A model generated the notes under the pieces. That model did no database searches. It saw nothing but the letters and a program-made list of their open reading frames with translations, and was not told the DNA's origin. A DNA stretch of 64,000 nt from Sycon ciliatum (lineage: Eukaryota > Porifera > Calcarea > Leucosolenida > Sycettidae): positions 11,144,792 through 11,208,791 of the forward strand of contig NC_088645.1 in assembly GCF_964019385.1 (NCBI RefSeq), written 5' to 3'. Positions 1 to 10,856 of this stretch are shown in pieces. How positions within the stretch are numbered: the first letter of the stretch is position 1; the number at the start of each line of letters is the position of its first letter. The position numbers and the translations under genes are program-made.

Positions 1-1831
1 CTTTCTTCGGTATGGGTACAATCTCAGCGTCGCGCCACTCAGAAACAACGGAGCCACCTGCCCAAATCTGGGAAATCAGAGAATGAATACGCCGGTGGAG
101 AGCAAGACCGCCACCCAGCACCAATTCCGGCACAATACCTGACGAGCCACCAGCCGTGCCCCTACTCATCCTCCGCATCGCAGCCATCACCTCCTCAAAT
201 GTCGGGGCCATGTCAAGTTCATGACGCGGCTCAGCAGTAGGCATGTTATCAATGACATGCATACTAAACTGACTAGCAATGTTGAGCACTCTGTCGAAGT
301 GTGCATGCCAACGCGTAACAAGACTTTCCGGGCTGTCAGTAAGGTGTCCGTCTCCATCATAAACCGCCGAGGGTGTGACCGTACGCCTGCCATCATCCAC
401 TCGCTGCAATTTTCGGATGCATTTCCACCTCACACAGCCATCCCTTTGAGCACGCTCAGCATCACCGACCACCTCACGGATCCATTGTTCCTTTGCACCA
501 CGCACCGCCCTCGCAACCGACCGCTGGGCTGATCTAAATCCGGAACGTGTCGTTTGATTGCCTGCCGACAACATTCGTTCATGGGCACGTCGCTTCGCCT
601 CAATAAGTGGCTCCAATGCTGCCCTATTCTCCAGAAACCAGTCTGGTTGCCGCCGCCGACCATGGCCCAGTGTTCTCTCCGCTACGCTGGTGATGTCATC
701 ACGAAGGGAATTCCAGGTCTCTTCAACACTCTGGCCACCACCGACCGCGCCACCACAGGCTGCCTCCATCGACTCTCGGTACTGCAGTAACGTATCAGGC
801 TCACGCAGGCGATGGGTGGCATACGACCTCCGCTTAGGGACAGTGGATCTACGTTGGACGAAGTCCAGGACAAGCTTGGCCCGAACCATGTAGTGGTCAG
901 TCCAGCACAGTGCGCCGCGGACAACACCAACGTCCTTACAGTAGCAGCAATGAGCTGTACGCATGATGACATAATCAATGAGATGCACTTGGCGAGTGGC
1001 TGGATGAGTCCATGTTCCACGCTTACTTCGTCCCTTCTTGTACCATGTATTCATTACTGACAATTGATTAGCTGCACAGAATGACAACAGCTCCTCACCA
1101 GCCCGATTGCAATTTCCAAGGCCAAATTGGCCCAAGACACAACCCCACATCCGCTCATCCCCTGGCATGCCATCGATACGACTCACAGCGCTGTCTGCAT
1201 AGTCAGTGCTGGACCCGACGCGCGCGTTCAAATCCCCAAGGAGCACAAGAACATCTCTGGATGGGATACTGTCCACAACTCGTTGCAAGTCATCGAAAAA
1301 CTTGCGTCTTACGTTCGGTGGGGCTTTACTCGTTGGAGCATAAACATTGACGATAGAGACACAGAAATCTGCGTGTCGCTTACCTCCACCAGGGAGTTTA
1401 TCACCTCGCTTGGCGACAAGAAGACGAGCAGTGACAATACGCGAACTGACGGCGCTCCACTGCTCCCCTCCGCTCTTCCACATCCCGGTCACGGCGGAAT
1501 TCATCAAAATTCCAACTCCCTCGTTCCGGCGGCCGGGCTCACTCCCCAAAGGCAAAGGCCTCCCAGAGTGTAACAACGTACCGCTCCCAGCAGGCCAGAC
1601 GTCGCTTCCAAACCATTTCGTCTCCTGAATACCAGCAACGTCCACGCCGAACCTGCCGAGTTCCTCCACAAGAAAATCCAGTTTCCTGTCAACGGCGGTA
1701 TCCGAGACATTTTTATTTTTACGGCATATTTTGGCATCACCAGCGTCCTCCACCAAGGACCGAACGTTCCATGTCGCAGTGACCAGTGTCCCCTTCGCCT
1801 TCGTCTTCCCCGTCCTCCTCGTTGTGACCAT
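1..1831 (-). CDS. LINE ORF2, 5' part: AP endonuclease and start of reverse transcriptase (runs off left edge)
   Basis: A single open frame of about 610 codons runs from an ATG at 1831 to the window edge with no stop. Near the N-terminus it reads TWNVRSL, followed by an IQETKW motif, a GDLNARVG motif around 1230 and a WTDHYMV motif around 890. These are the ordered motifs of an APE-type non-LTR retrotransposon endonuclease. The frame then passes through a basic linker into the start of a reverse transcriptase domain (SEWRDAEIVPIPKK at the edge). Endonuclease nicks target DNA and RT copies the element RNA there. The arrangement resembles elements annotated as craniofacial-development-protein-2-like, but the clade is not certain. 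No ORF1 is visible upstream. The intact frame suggests a young copy. Confidence 0.85.
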   Translation of the reverse strand, partial: MVTTRRTGKTKAKGTLVTATWNVRSLVEDAGDAKICRKNKNVSDTAVDRKLDFLVEELGRFGVDVAGIQETKWFGSDVWPAGSGTLLHSGRPLPLGSEPGRRNEGVGILMNSAVTGMWKSGGEQWSAVSSRIVTARLLVAKRGDKLPGGGKRHADFCVSIVNVYAPTSKAPPNVRRKFFDDLQRVVDSIPSRDVLVLLGDLNARVGSSTDYADSAVSRIDGMPGDERMWGCVLGQFGLGNCNRAGEELLSFCAANQLSVMNTWYKKGRSKRGTWTHPATRQVHLIDYVIMRTAHCCYCKDVGVVRGALCWTDHYMVRAKLVLDFVQRRSTVPKRRSYATHRLREPDTLLQYRESMEAACGGAVGGGQSVEETWNSLRDDITSVAERTLGHGRRRQPDWFLENRAALEPLIEAKRRAHERMLSAGNQTTRSGFRSAQRSVARAVRGAKEQWIREVVGDAERAQRDGCVRWKCIRKLQRVDDGRRTVTPSAVYDGDGHLTDSPESLVTRWHAHFDRVLNIASQFSMHVIDNMPTAEPRHELDMAPTFEEVMAAMRRMSRGTAGGSSGIVPELVLGGGLALHRRIHSLISQIWAGGSVVSEWRDAEIVPIPKK

Positions 1832-2050
1832 AATTCATTCAAATTCAAAAAACTACAAATTCCCCAAACCACTTCGTCTGACTAGTGCAATGCGTACAAC
1901 AAACCTCCCGACAGCTCGCAAGGCTGTCAGGACGGGCCACAGCAGCCAAGGCCTGGTCTCCACCATACGGCACTTGGCTGCCAAGTGTGGCTAATCCATC
2001 ATTGAGACAGAGCTCAAAAAGAGCAAACTGCCTCCTCCAACAACAAGTTG

Positions 2051-2052
2051 CA

Positions 2053-2083
<31 letters not shown>

Positions 2084-2122
2084 TACACAAACACATATAT
2101 ACACACACATGTGCACATGCAC
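2051..2122. repeat. (CA)n microsatellite
   Basis: Imperfect CA/TACA dinucleotide tract between the upstream end of the first LINE and the 3' end of the second. Confidence 0.95.
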
Positions 2123-2189
2123 ACAGACGCATAGTCATACATAATATTTGTGTGCGGACTCACTCTCTCACAATTATGTCCACAAACCA

Positions 2190-3600
2190 CCACGCCGATT
2201 CCCTACCCTACAGCCGGGCGGTCGCCCAGTCCCAGTGGCTCGCACGCAGCAGTCGGTGGACGCTGCACTTGAAGGACTCCAACGATTTCTGGTCGCGCGG
2301 ATCCAGGAGGTGTTGGCGAGGCAACTGGTTCCAGGTGGCCATCACTCATTCAGGGGACGACCGGCGGACGTTGTTGCGTGAAATGGCTGGGATATCAGAC
2401 TGCAGCTGGTAGCGGTGGCTGGCTGCCACCCGCGCCTGCCGCCTGGTGTTGGCAGGGTGTTGGTCATGGTCTAGTACTGCTTGGGAGAGGGCAGCATTCG
2501 GGTTAGCATCTGTGGGCCTGTCAGGTAATGGATTTTGTGGAGATAGCAGAGAGCAGCCACTTTGCGCCGGAGGTCGAGGCTTGGCAGATATGCGCCTTCG
2601 CCGATCAGATGCAGGGCTCTCCGCTGTACAGGATCGAGTTGGGCCAGCAGCGTCTGAGAAGCACCCATCCAGACAAGCATGCCATGTTCTAAGATTGGGC
2701 GAACAACGCCGTTGTAGACCGTGAGTCGTCAGCCAGGGTCAAGCACTGCTGAGGCCTTCTTCAGGAAGCCCTGTCGTTGTGTGGCGCGCAGGGCTGACTG
2801 TCGAATTCGCTGGCAGAATGTCGGTTGACTATCGAAGGCTATCCCGAGTAACTTCAGGCACTGGGTTTCAGGAACCATTTCACCTTGGAAAATGACTGGA
2901 GGGCAATACCAGGGCCGACGATGGTGGCTGACGTGAAGTAGGTATGACTTGGCAGGCTCGAATGTCACTCCCCAGGTCGCACCCCAGGCAGCAAGGGCAT
3001 TGACGGTGGTCTGGAGATCATCACAGTCAGCTGCGAGGTTGCCGAGATACCGAATACACTTGTAGAGCGTTGTGTCGTCTGCGTACGTGGCAAGGCTGGT
3101 TGATTTGGGAAGGTGGTCCTCAACGTCATTAATGCATAGCAGGAAGAGAGTGCGTCCCAAGATGCTTCCTTGAGGGACACCTGCTCGGATGACGTGTGTG
3201 GCTGATGTTTGTCCACCGACAAGGGTCCGGATCTGGCGGCTCTCTAGTTAGTTTTTCAACTATGAGAGCAGGGGGCAGTTAGCCCAAAACATCTGGCCTT
3301 GTGAACTACACCACGGTGCGACACTTTGTCAAATGCGCTGGCCACGTCGACAGCAAAGACTCGGGTAACGCCCCCAGCATAGGACGTCCGACTCCACTCA
3401 TGCTGAAGTGAGAGGAGGAACTCAGTCATGCCCAGGTCGCGTCGGAACCCGAATTGCCGCCTGGACATGGCCTGATTAATTTCCAGGAAGTTAGTGATGC
3501 TGCGATTGATGATGGCCTCCATCACCTTAGAGAGTATAGAGAGGAGGGAAATCGGACAGTAGTTCTTCGGGGAATACTTGGAGCCTTTCTTGAAATAGGG
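2190..3600 (-). pseudogene. LINE ORF2 reverse transcriptase and C-terminal part (decayed)
   Basis: Segments read YFKKGSKYSPKNYCPISLLS (3590-3530), FGFRRDLGMTE, VDVASAFDKVSHRG (near 3340), then ATYADDTTLY (near 3075) and a thumb/C-terminal tail ending about 2190. The order and motifs are those of a LINE RT; YADD is the catalytic Asp pair. Frameshifts separate the blocks. The missing upstream RT block lies at 4095-4184 on the far side of a nested insertion. Confidence 0.8.
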
Positions 3601-3601
3601 A

Positions 3602-4092
3602 CAACGTTTTTTGTATTTTGTATTTTATTATATTTAGGATTTCCCAAAGTCTTGGGGCCTGTTGGGGGGATCTCCTGCAAGAAGAATGAAAAGACAACTT
3701 TATGTAGAGGGAGCAGTTAATCGAGGATAGGCTAAGGAAATAGTTTGAGGAAAACAAAATCTGGTAATTAAGGAGTTGGGATACCGTCAGTGTAATGAAT
3801 ATATCGGCGAAAATGCTGATAGAGAGAATGCTTAAATTCGGGAAGGCTGGTTATAGAGGTAAGAGAAGGCGGTAGGCATTTCCAAAGCATTGCAGCTTTG
3901 TTGTAAAAGAGGGAAGAAAAACGCACACCGTGATAATTGATGTTAAGTTTGTTTGGTCTTCTTGGACTTGAAGACAGTGAAAGGTGAAAATGTTGGAGGT
4001 GTTCTGGATATATACCGGTATGTATAAATTTAAATAGAGTAACAAGAGCTGATACTTGTCTGCGAAAGTGCAAGCACTCTAAGTTTGCAATC
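3602..4092 (-). mobile_element. Nested 5'-truncated LINE 3' end
   Basis: An about 490-bp fragment encodes only a LINE ORF2 C-terminus (FYNKAAMLWKCLPPSLTSI...LYQHFRRYIHY, stop near 3768) plus a 3' UTR ending in an ATAAAATACAAAATACAAAA-type tail at 3602-3625. It splits the host LINE between the codons for WVIAN and the CPYFKKGS block. The two host flanks share only about four bases (AAAC) as a possible target duplication. Confidence 0.7.
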
Positions 4093-4436
4093 ACCCAGGA
4101 TGCGGGTTGCACCCCGTCCAGGAAGCACTGGGTGAATAGCTTTGCCAGAGGGCTCGCCAGTGACTGCGCTGATTTACCGAGCACTTGCGCCGGAATTCCG
4201 TCAGGGCCAGTTGCTTAAAGACGCGTCAAGGTTCTTGAGAGCTCGCCGGATTGTGGCAGGGCGGAAGTGTCGAAGAGACACAACACCACCGACTCCTCGA
4301 TCTCATCTGGCGCGGCCTGAACGGCCAATGTAGTACAGCGCTTTCAAAGCAGCTGAAGCCCGCAACCACGGCCCCAACTCGACATCAAGCCAACGCCGGG
4401 CTCATTCTCCCGCTGGCCAGGACGAATACAGGCCAT

Positions 4437-4795
4437 AAACGTTTTTAAAAGAAGAGAAACAGTGACATGCCCCCCCCCCCACACACGGACAGTATGTATA
4501 GGCATATAACGAACGGTCTTTTCCTGTTAGCTCTGTTTGTCCAATACATGAGATATAACGTCTTTCTTCTTGTTTTTCCTTCTCCATGTAGCTGCTTCCA
4601 GCATGGTAAACGACAGTACCATGGGCTTTTCAGATTTTCATTGTACCTATTTGTAGTACCTCCCGGGATCAGTATTTTCCACTTGAAATAACATCCACCC
4701 CAATGCCTCATTCTTAGCATTCTTTTATTCGCTTCCATGTAATTGGGCTTATTGCCCGTTCGGTATTGCGAATTCAAATAAAAAACAACAACAAG
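4437..4795 (+). mobile_element. CAA-tailed LINE 3' end or SINE, nested
   Basis: Ends in ATTGGGCTTATTGCCCGTTCGG..., an A-rich stretch and (CAA)n at 4783-4793. The same terminal block is found in the 3' UTR of the LINE at 20611-23856 and, inverted, at 52762-52852. It is therefore a 5'-truncated member of that LINE family or a SINE using its tail. A C12 run sits near its left end. No ORF. Confidence 0.65.
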
Positions 4796-5057
4796 TGTAC
4801 GGTCTTCAGCGTATTGCCTGTGCGTTGGCGAATAGGGGGTAGAGATGTGTCCGGCAGGTCATTGGCACCAAGGCTACATTTCTTTGCAAAGTAGCGACCG
4901 AGGCAGTTTGCTTTCTCGATGTTCGTGGCATGTTCCTTGCCAGCAGGGTCGACAAGAATCGGGATGGAGCTACTTCGGGAGGTTGCGATGGACTGCTTGA
5001 TGGTTGATCACCGCTGTTTGTCTCGGAGGCTGCCGGTCTGGAGTCGTGCACGGACTA

Positions 5058-5270
5058 CTGTAAAACACGAAATTTTAGGTGCATTAAAATTTCGGTGCCA
5101 GGGACCTGCCAGGTTTCAGGTGTAATATAGAATTACATGTAGGTGACCAGCTTTCCCTTTCACATACAGTACATACTCTCGTGCCATTTTAGGTGTAACT
5201 TAAATTTAGGTGCCTTGTTTCTCTACCGAAATCACACCAAAAGTCACACCGAAAGTTACATGTTTTACAG
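5058..5270. mobile_element. 213-bp TIR element (MITE) with TA flanks
   Basis: Ends are CTGTAAAACACGAAAT and, inverted on the right, CTGTAAAACATGTAAC. TA dinucleotides flank both sides (5056-5057 and 5271-5272). There is no coding capacity. It interrupts the decayed LINE. TA target sites suggest the Tc1/mariner group, but the family is not identified. Confidence 0.75.
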
Positions 5271-5749
5271 TATTCCTAGATGGTGATTCTGGGCATCACG
5301 TAGGCAATCAGAAGACCGGTGGACAGCGAGAGTATAGTTAGCTTGACATTGGGGCGAGTCTGGTCGTATCTTGAGGGACTTCCAGACACTCTGTTTCGCC
5401 GTCACGGCCCTGCTGCAAGCTGGCGTCCCCCAAGCGGGATCAGAGGGCCGAGTACAGAGGAGTTGGGAAGGGATAAACTGGTTTATTCCATCTATGATGG
5501 CAGAGGTAATATTGGTGCAGCTGCTGTTTGCCTCCTCAGACATGAGTGCATCCTAGTCCACACTCCTAAGGTGGTGGTTTAGTATGTCTCAGTCAGCGCG
5601 GCCATATTGCTAGACTGTTCTGGCCGTCATGGGCTCTCGAAATAGTTCTGTCTTTAATTCTACCAAGATGGTGGCGTGGTCAGATCTACCAATTGGGGGG
5701 CCGAGCCGGGCCGTCAGGTTGCCCAGGTCACTCATGATGAGGTCGAGGA

Positions 5750-6315
5750 GGGCATTTCCACGAGTTGGCTCCGCCACATGCTGCTGGAGGTGATGTAGTG
5801 CGCAGAGGTCCTCCAGTTTCTCCCCAGCTGAAGTCGTTCTACTGCTGCCCAGCCAGGCAGTGTGGTGCGCGTTGAAATCGCCAGCGATGATGAGGTGTCA
5901 CCCGGGCAACGTCAATGGTCTGGTCCAAGTATTCTACCATACAGATGTCGTTGCCAGGAAGAGACCCTGGGCGGTAGGCAGCACACAAGACCACTTTGCG
6001 ACCAGGTCTTATGCGGATAGAAGGCCATACGACTTCTTGGTCAAGTGTTGGAACAGCCTCCAGTTCTTGGAAAGCTAGGTGGGATTTCACCCACACAGCC
6101 ACACCTCCACCCTGTGGTGTTCGATCTCGTCTTAGTGGAGGGGAATACCCAGGAAGAGTCACTTCGGATTGCGTCATCTTATCCAGGGTCAGCTTGTTTT
6201 CTGTGACTGCAGCGATGTCCGCATCAGATGCCAGAAGGGTATGCTGAAATTCGCCAAACTTTGAACGGATGCCAAAGGCATTCGTAACCAGCAATTTTAA
6301 AGTCTTACTGGTCAT
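5750..6315 (-). pseudogene. LINE ORF2 endonuclease domain (decayed)
   Basis: Starts with ATG at 6315 (TSKTLKLLVTNAFGIRSK). It continues through a TEN motif and, after a frameshift near 5890, a GDFNAHH motif and later GRSDHAT. These are the catalytic blocks of the APE endonuclease. The start overlaps the ORF1 stop by 11 nt (ATGACCAGTAA), a layout compatible with coupled translation of ORF1 and ORF2. Later stops show that this copy is dead. Confidence 0.75.
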
Positions 6316-6930
6316 TGCTCAGGAGAGGGTCGGCAGGTGGGAGACTATCATCGTTCTGAGGAGGAGGGTCGGACTTGGTGATATCATCAGTTTTGGCAGG
6401 TTGGCTGAAATTATCATGACGTGCTCCACTGCTTTCCTTGAAACGCCATTGCCTGGCATAAAGTGGCCGGGGCCAGAGGTTTGCAGCGGTAATTGTAGGG
6501 CCTGTAGCAGCGCCAACTGTCAGTCTCGCTGAGATTTCGCCGGTTCCTGATTCGTGCATACTGCAATCGTGCATATCCGCAGATGTTCCAACCGCAGCTA
6601 CTCTGTGTTACACAAACTCCCTGAGGCGTTCCTCGGTGCATTGGTCGCTTAGGTTGCCAACATTCAGCACAGCTTTCTTCGCCCTGGGAGGCTCCGATGA
6701 AACCATCTTCCAGCTGTCATCAACGATCACCTGGAGCACGCACTGCTTCTTGCTACGCTTTGAGTTCTGGACTGGTTGGAGACTGTCTTCATCTCCACAG
6801 GTTGCATCTTGGTCGCTGCCATCCCCTTCATACTCGTCACTGCTACGGGAGATGTTGCAGGGGGAACCTTGCCTCTAGTACTAGGGACCAGAGTCAAACC
6901 AGACAATGATGCCTCTCTAAAAAGTAAAGC

Positions 6931-8165
6931 CCTACTTGTAAACTATTCAATGAATCACACAACCCAGAGATTTTTTCATTGATGTATATCTGAGGTCAAA
7001 ATTTATCACAAACAGTTCATCAACCCCCAACTTGCACCATGAAACTTTGTGTCTGTCACATAATTATAATGCTATTAATGGTAGAGTGTATGTAAGGCCT
7101 CATTGTCTGGAACAGACGACGAGGGAGAATAGATGGGCACCCCCTCACTGTATCTGTGAAACAGCCGGGTGACCCCAACGAATGAGGAGTGATCACAGAG
7201 TTAACACCGTGAGGCTTGCGGGCAAATTGCCTGCAACTCAGAATTTCACACTCTCAGAGACTATCAATTTCCTAAATTATAGATGGTTTTCTCTCACCAT
7301 CGCATCATACTTCTGAAGTAGTTATGTAATCTCTACAATATTCAGCGCTCAAACGGGGCTAGTCATCTCCAGTCTTCTGACTTGGAGTATAATCAACGGT
7401 AAACGAAACTCGAAAGTTTATCCGTCGGATGACTCTGTCGGCAAGGTGCCATTATTTTGAGTATTGTACAATATAGCCATTTGGGAAATGTTTATGCCCA
7501 GGTCGTTTTTACAGTACAATACGGAGCACTTTCCAAATAAATCGCAAACACCGATTGAAACTGGTTCCACTATCCGGTACATTGTATATCGTCGCTTGTT
7601 TGTGGGAAATTATTACTTACAGTCATCATACGGTACATTTACTTCGTATCCAAGCAGATTCTTGAACAGACTTGCCAAATCACTCAATCATCAATCAATG
7701 CAGAACTACCGGACATGTTTACTGAATTATTTCTGCACAACGTCCACTCTGACAACGGACATGTATATATGTGCACCCTTCCGCATGCGGACACGAATTG
7801 CGTTACAGTACCCTGTATGATGGCTTCTTGGTTCCTAAACTTTGCTGAAGCGAGGCTGTCAGCCAATGTTGCAAGGCGCACAGGAAGGAAATATATCTGC
7901 TTTCAACGCGATACCGGCAAGTGAAAAGGCATGCTTCATCCACTGTACTGGCCGTTTTGCACATCCTCTGCATGACACAGCCAGGCTGGCCTAAACATTG
8001 CCGAACTAAAGTTCCCAGTGTAGGGTAAGGCGTTAGTTTTAGGAACGCTTGTTGCCTAGTAATCAACCCGCACAGGCTACATGCTACACGTACAATGCAA
8101 ACGTATTGTACGTTTCCATGGCGAACAGCAAGACCAGGTCAGTGGAGTACCTCCAGAGTCACGTA
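6931..8165. other. Non-coding stretch, nothing recognised
   Basis: No frame here has protein-like character and no clear repeat ends are visible. Frames up to 118 codons occur but show no domain, splice context or biased composition. Confidence 0.5.
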
Positions 8166-8358
8166 CAGTGACACCTTTCTAAGACGACCTCTCAAGGGAC
8201 CTTCAAAACGTGGTCTCTGTTACCAGGTGGTCTTCCTATCCGGGGTCATGTGACTGGAAATGCGCACTGGAAATAGCATCCCATTGGTCCTGATTTTAGT
8301 GGTCTTGTAGGACAGATGGTCGCCTTATCCGAGTGGTCGCCTTGAGAGGTTTCACTAG
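8166..8358. mobile_element. Mariner-type MITE, 193 bp, TA flanks
   Basis: The left end reads CAGTGACACCTTTCTAAG and the right end, inverted, CTAGTGAAACCTCTCAAGG. TA occurs at 8164-8165 and 8359-8360. The ends are imperfect, so this is an old copy. Ends of the CAGTGAAACCTCTC type with TA duplication are typical of non-autonomous Tc1/mariner elements. Confidence 0.6.
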
Positions 8359-8474
8359 TAGAACACTGCTTCTCCGGGGCGCCTAAGTTCCTATTGTACT
8401 CGATAGTGTCTTTTTCATACTCCCCCGTGCTCTCCAGTTTTCCCTTTCCAGATGGGTAGTGCTATGGAGGGAAG

Positions 8475-8520
8475 ACAACCGACAAAACTGTTTCGTCCTT
8501 TTTAGACTCATCAGGGCAGC
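8475..8520 (-). ncRNA. Hammerhead ribozyme motif
   Basis: On the minus strand the core CTGATGA (8514-8508) is followed by a stem II hairpin GTCT-AAAAA-GGAC, then GAAA (8494-8491), a short stem III (CA-loop-TG) and the cleavage triplet GTC. Cleavage is predicted between 8481 and 8480. Stem I pairs GCTGCC with GGTTGT, including two G-U pairs and one mismatch. All invariant core positions are present. Such minimal type I hammerheads are known from Penelope-like elements and retrozymes. A relative with a damaged core lies at 46720-46805. Confidence 0.75.
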
Positions 8521-8580
8521 ACAGAGGAAATGAGGCCGAACTTGATAGTAATGAAAAATATAAATTAAGAGGTGCAACAT

Positions 8581-9344
8581 AGTCGGCTTCCAGCGGTCAC
8601 AGGCCTCATTCCCAAGGTAACTTGATAGGAAAGTCTTGTCACATTTTAGCCCTCATGTCTGCCGTAATTGGCCTGATAAGAGTGGTCCCCGTGATAGGTT
8701 TGTCTGTACACGCACTTCCAATTATGGGAAAGGAGTAGTCACGCACATCACGCAAGTCACAGGGCACGACGCAACTCCACTGTAACTATAATAATTATAG
8801 TAATGTGTTTTTTTCTTATTTTTCTACAAACCCCACATATCTCCAGACACTGGGGTGAATAATTAAGTATGGTGATGGGGCCTATTAGTATTAAGCTGAG
8901 CCGTCCAGAGGTCTCGGCTTCATAGCTTCAAGTTGTAGAATAATATCCATACCCCATAGGCAATCATCAGACAACTGATGATTCCAGGACATGTTTAGAG
9001 CTTCAGTGACGACAATTCGAAAAATTAGAGTGCAAACGAACGAGTAGAGCAAACGCGAGACAACGGGCTAAGAAAAGCATTCACCACTAATCCAGGTGGC
9101 CAAAAGTTGCCTTATCAGTACCAGCGTTTACAAGAATCCCAGGACTCGAAGATGCTCACTTACAGTACGGGAGAGGAGGACGACTAGTGTCTGATCAAAA
9201 TGTAAACATTTTTGTATCCGGATGGAGAGCCAAGGACTAATGTATAGAAAATAAAAAGGATCAAAGAACTAATGTTATCGCATGAGCTGATTGTTTAGTA
9301 ACTGGTGATGTTATTGGAGATTATAGCGTAACTTTATTTATTTA
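8581..9344. other. Non-coding stretch, possible SINE remnant near 8800-8960
   Basis: No gene seen. At 8890-8935 the block AGCTGAGCCGTCCAGAGGTC resembles blocks near 27905-27935 and 45855-45890, and a T-rich run precedes it as in the other copies. This fits an old dispersed retroposon in minus orientation. Confidence 0.35.
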
Positions 9345-9474
9345 ATAACCGCAATCAATAAAACTAGCTGAACCGACATTTGTGTACTTTATTCATGCAA
9401 TGTAAAAACTGTGGAGACGATGTGCAATAAAACGATGAAAATATGAAGAAATGGTGTAGGGAAAAAAATATATG

Positions 9475-9512
9475 GATTCAAACAAGTTTTCGTACAACAC
9501 TCATCAGGAATC
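9475..9512 (-). ncRNA. Hammerhead ribozyme (left arm)
   Basis: Exact mirror of the right-arm motif: stem I GATTC/GAATC, core CTGATGA, stem II GTGTTGTAC, GAAA, two-pair stem III ACTTGT and TT at the cleavage site. It lies in the 3' UTR of the left-arm ORF. Confidence 0.85.
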
Positions 9513-9742
9513 GTCGTTGTACTAAAGGACACTGAAACAAAAATTGAACTATTATAGAAAATCTAAGTTAGAGAAATAACACTAAGAGCAACAACAGTGA
9601 AATTTACAAGTGTGAATTTTAACAATCAAAGCGAGAAATGAACAAAGGAGAAAAGAAGGAAAGACAACGTGATAACACATAACAGCAGTACATTACACCT
9701 AGAACATTAACGGCCAAGCTTGGCCGCACTAAACACGACACG

Positions 9743-10312
9743 TTACTTGAACAATTTCAACCCAATTATACTATCTTTCTGTACACACAAATTAGGCTTA
9801 TACAGACGCTGATAGATAGCTTCCAACACTTTTAACTGTAGTCCATAACCATGACGACCACGGCACAATACAGTGAACGAAGAGTCGGAATACGAATTGC
9901 AACAATCAGGACTAGCTAGCAGATGATTGTAAACTGAAGACTTGCTACCACGAAACCTACGCACAACACTAACACTCTCACCGGCATTCTCACCATCACT
10001 CCCATCACTGCTCTCCGACTCACTGCTCCCTCCGCCGTCCGCTCCATCCTCCGCTTCCTCTGTACTCTCTCTGTCTCGTCCATCCCGCCTGACCGGGTCC
10101 ATTGAACTCAACTCGGCCGTCACCCTGCTATCACGTCCCTCCTTTCGCCCTTGTCCGCTGAGTGCGTAGCTTCTGTTGTAGTTGGCTGTTGATCGTCTTG
10201 GTCTTTCAATTGTGGGCTTGGATGGTGGATTAGTTGTGGTTGCTGTAGATTGCGTTGTTGGTGTTGGTGTGGGAGCTACTGATCTGCAAGGTGGGTCTTT
10301 TTGAGTCAGCAT
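9743..10312 (-). CDS. C-terminal part of a retroelement ORF, putative GIY-YIG end (left arm)
   Basis: A 189-codon frame from ATG 10312. Residues 1-100 are low-complexity (Ser/Glu/Asp-rich, basic patches RPRRSTANYNR). Residues about 112-189 are the conserved part, ending KDSIIGLKLFK. The LEAIY glutamate and PNLC segment fit the end of a GIY-YIG nuclease, which cuts DNA for Penelope-like insertion. The frame is cut off upstream at the palindrome spacer, so no RT is encoded. The first residues may come from fused sequence. Confidence 0.5.
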   Translation of the reverse strand: MLTQKDPPCRSVAPTPTPTTQSTATTTNPPSKPTIERPRRSTANYNRSYALSGQGRKEGRDSRVTAELSSMDPVRRDGRDRESTEEAEDGADGGGSSESESSDGSDGENAGESVSVVRRFRGSKSSVYNHLLASPDCCNSYSDSSFTVLCRGRHGYGLQLKVLEAIYQRLYKPNLCVQKDSIIGLKLFK

Positions 10313-10362
10313 TTGTAGTGTTAATGCAGCTGTCAGTGTTGCTCGCGGTCTCCCACCGGCAA

Positions 10363-10626
10363 GATGGGAGTGATGGTGAGAATGCCGGTGAGAGTGTTAG
10401 TGTTGTGCGTAGGTTTCGTGGTAGCAAGTCTTCAGTTTACAATCATCTGCTAGCTAGTCCTGATTGTTGCAATTCGTATTCCGACTCTTCGTTCACTGTA
10501 TTGTGCCGTGGTCGTCATGGTTATGGACTACAGTTAAAAGTGTTGGAAGCTATCTATCAGCGTCTGTATAAGCCTAATTTGTGTGTACAGAAAGATAGTA
10601 TAATTGGGTTGAAATTGTTCAAGTAA
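10363..10626 (+). CDS. Same retroelement ORF C-terminus (right arm), truncated
   Basis: Mirror copy of the last 87 codons of the left-arm frame, identical where read. It joins at GSDGENAG to unrelated spacer sequence. An in-frame upstream start near 10255 exists but lies outside the homologous part, so it is probably fortuitous. Confidence 0.5.
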   Translation, partial: DGSDGENAGESVSVVRRFRGSKSSVYNHLLASPDCCNSYSDSSFTVLCRGRHGYGLQLKVLEAIYQRLYKPNLCVQKDSIIGLKLFK

Positions 10627-10856
10627 CGTGTCGTGTTTAGTGCGGCCAAGCTTGGCCGTTAATGTTCTAGGTGTAATGTACTGCTGTTATGTGTTATCAC
10701 GTTGTCTTTCCTTCTTTTCTCCTTTGTTCATTTCTCGCTTTGATTGTTAAAATTCACACTTGTAAATTTCACTGTTGTTGCTCTTAGTGTTATTTCTCTA
10801 ACTTAGATTTTCTATAATAGTTCAATTTTTGTTTCAGTGTCCTTTAGTACAACGAC

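Larger units (their letters stand above)
2150..6930 (-). mobile_element. Decayed LINE with three nested insertions
   Basis: Read on the minus strand, fragments of one LINE appear in the correct order: ORF1 remnant (about 6900-6305), endonuclease (6315-5750), linker (5543-5280, 5051-4800, 4436-4100), RT (4184-4095, then 3600-2729 with YADD near 3075) and a C-terminal tail (2680-2190) with the QLDPVQRRALHLIG-type segment common in LINE ORF2s. Frameshifts and stops break all parts, so it is an old copy. It is interrupted by a LINE 3' fragment (3602-4092), a CAA-tailed fragment (4437-4795) and a small TIR element (5058-5270). The ORF1 remnant has a RQWRFK motif similar to the ORF1 C-termini of the two other LINEs in the window. 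Confidence 0.8.

Noticed and set aside
1885..2412. 175-codon plus frame across the CA repeat
   Set aside because: Crosses a microsatellite and lies antisense to two LINEs.
9942..10169. Pro/Ser-rich plus-strand frame in the left arm
   Set aside because: It is the antisense of the Ser/Glu-rich retroelement frame.
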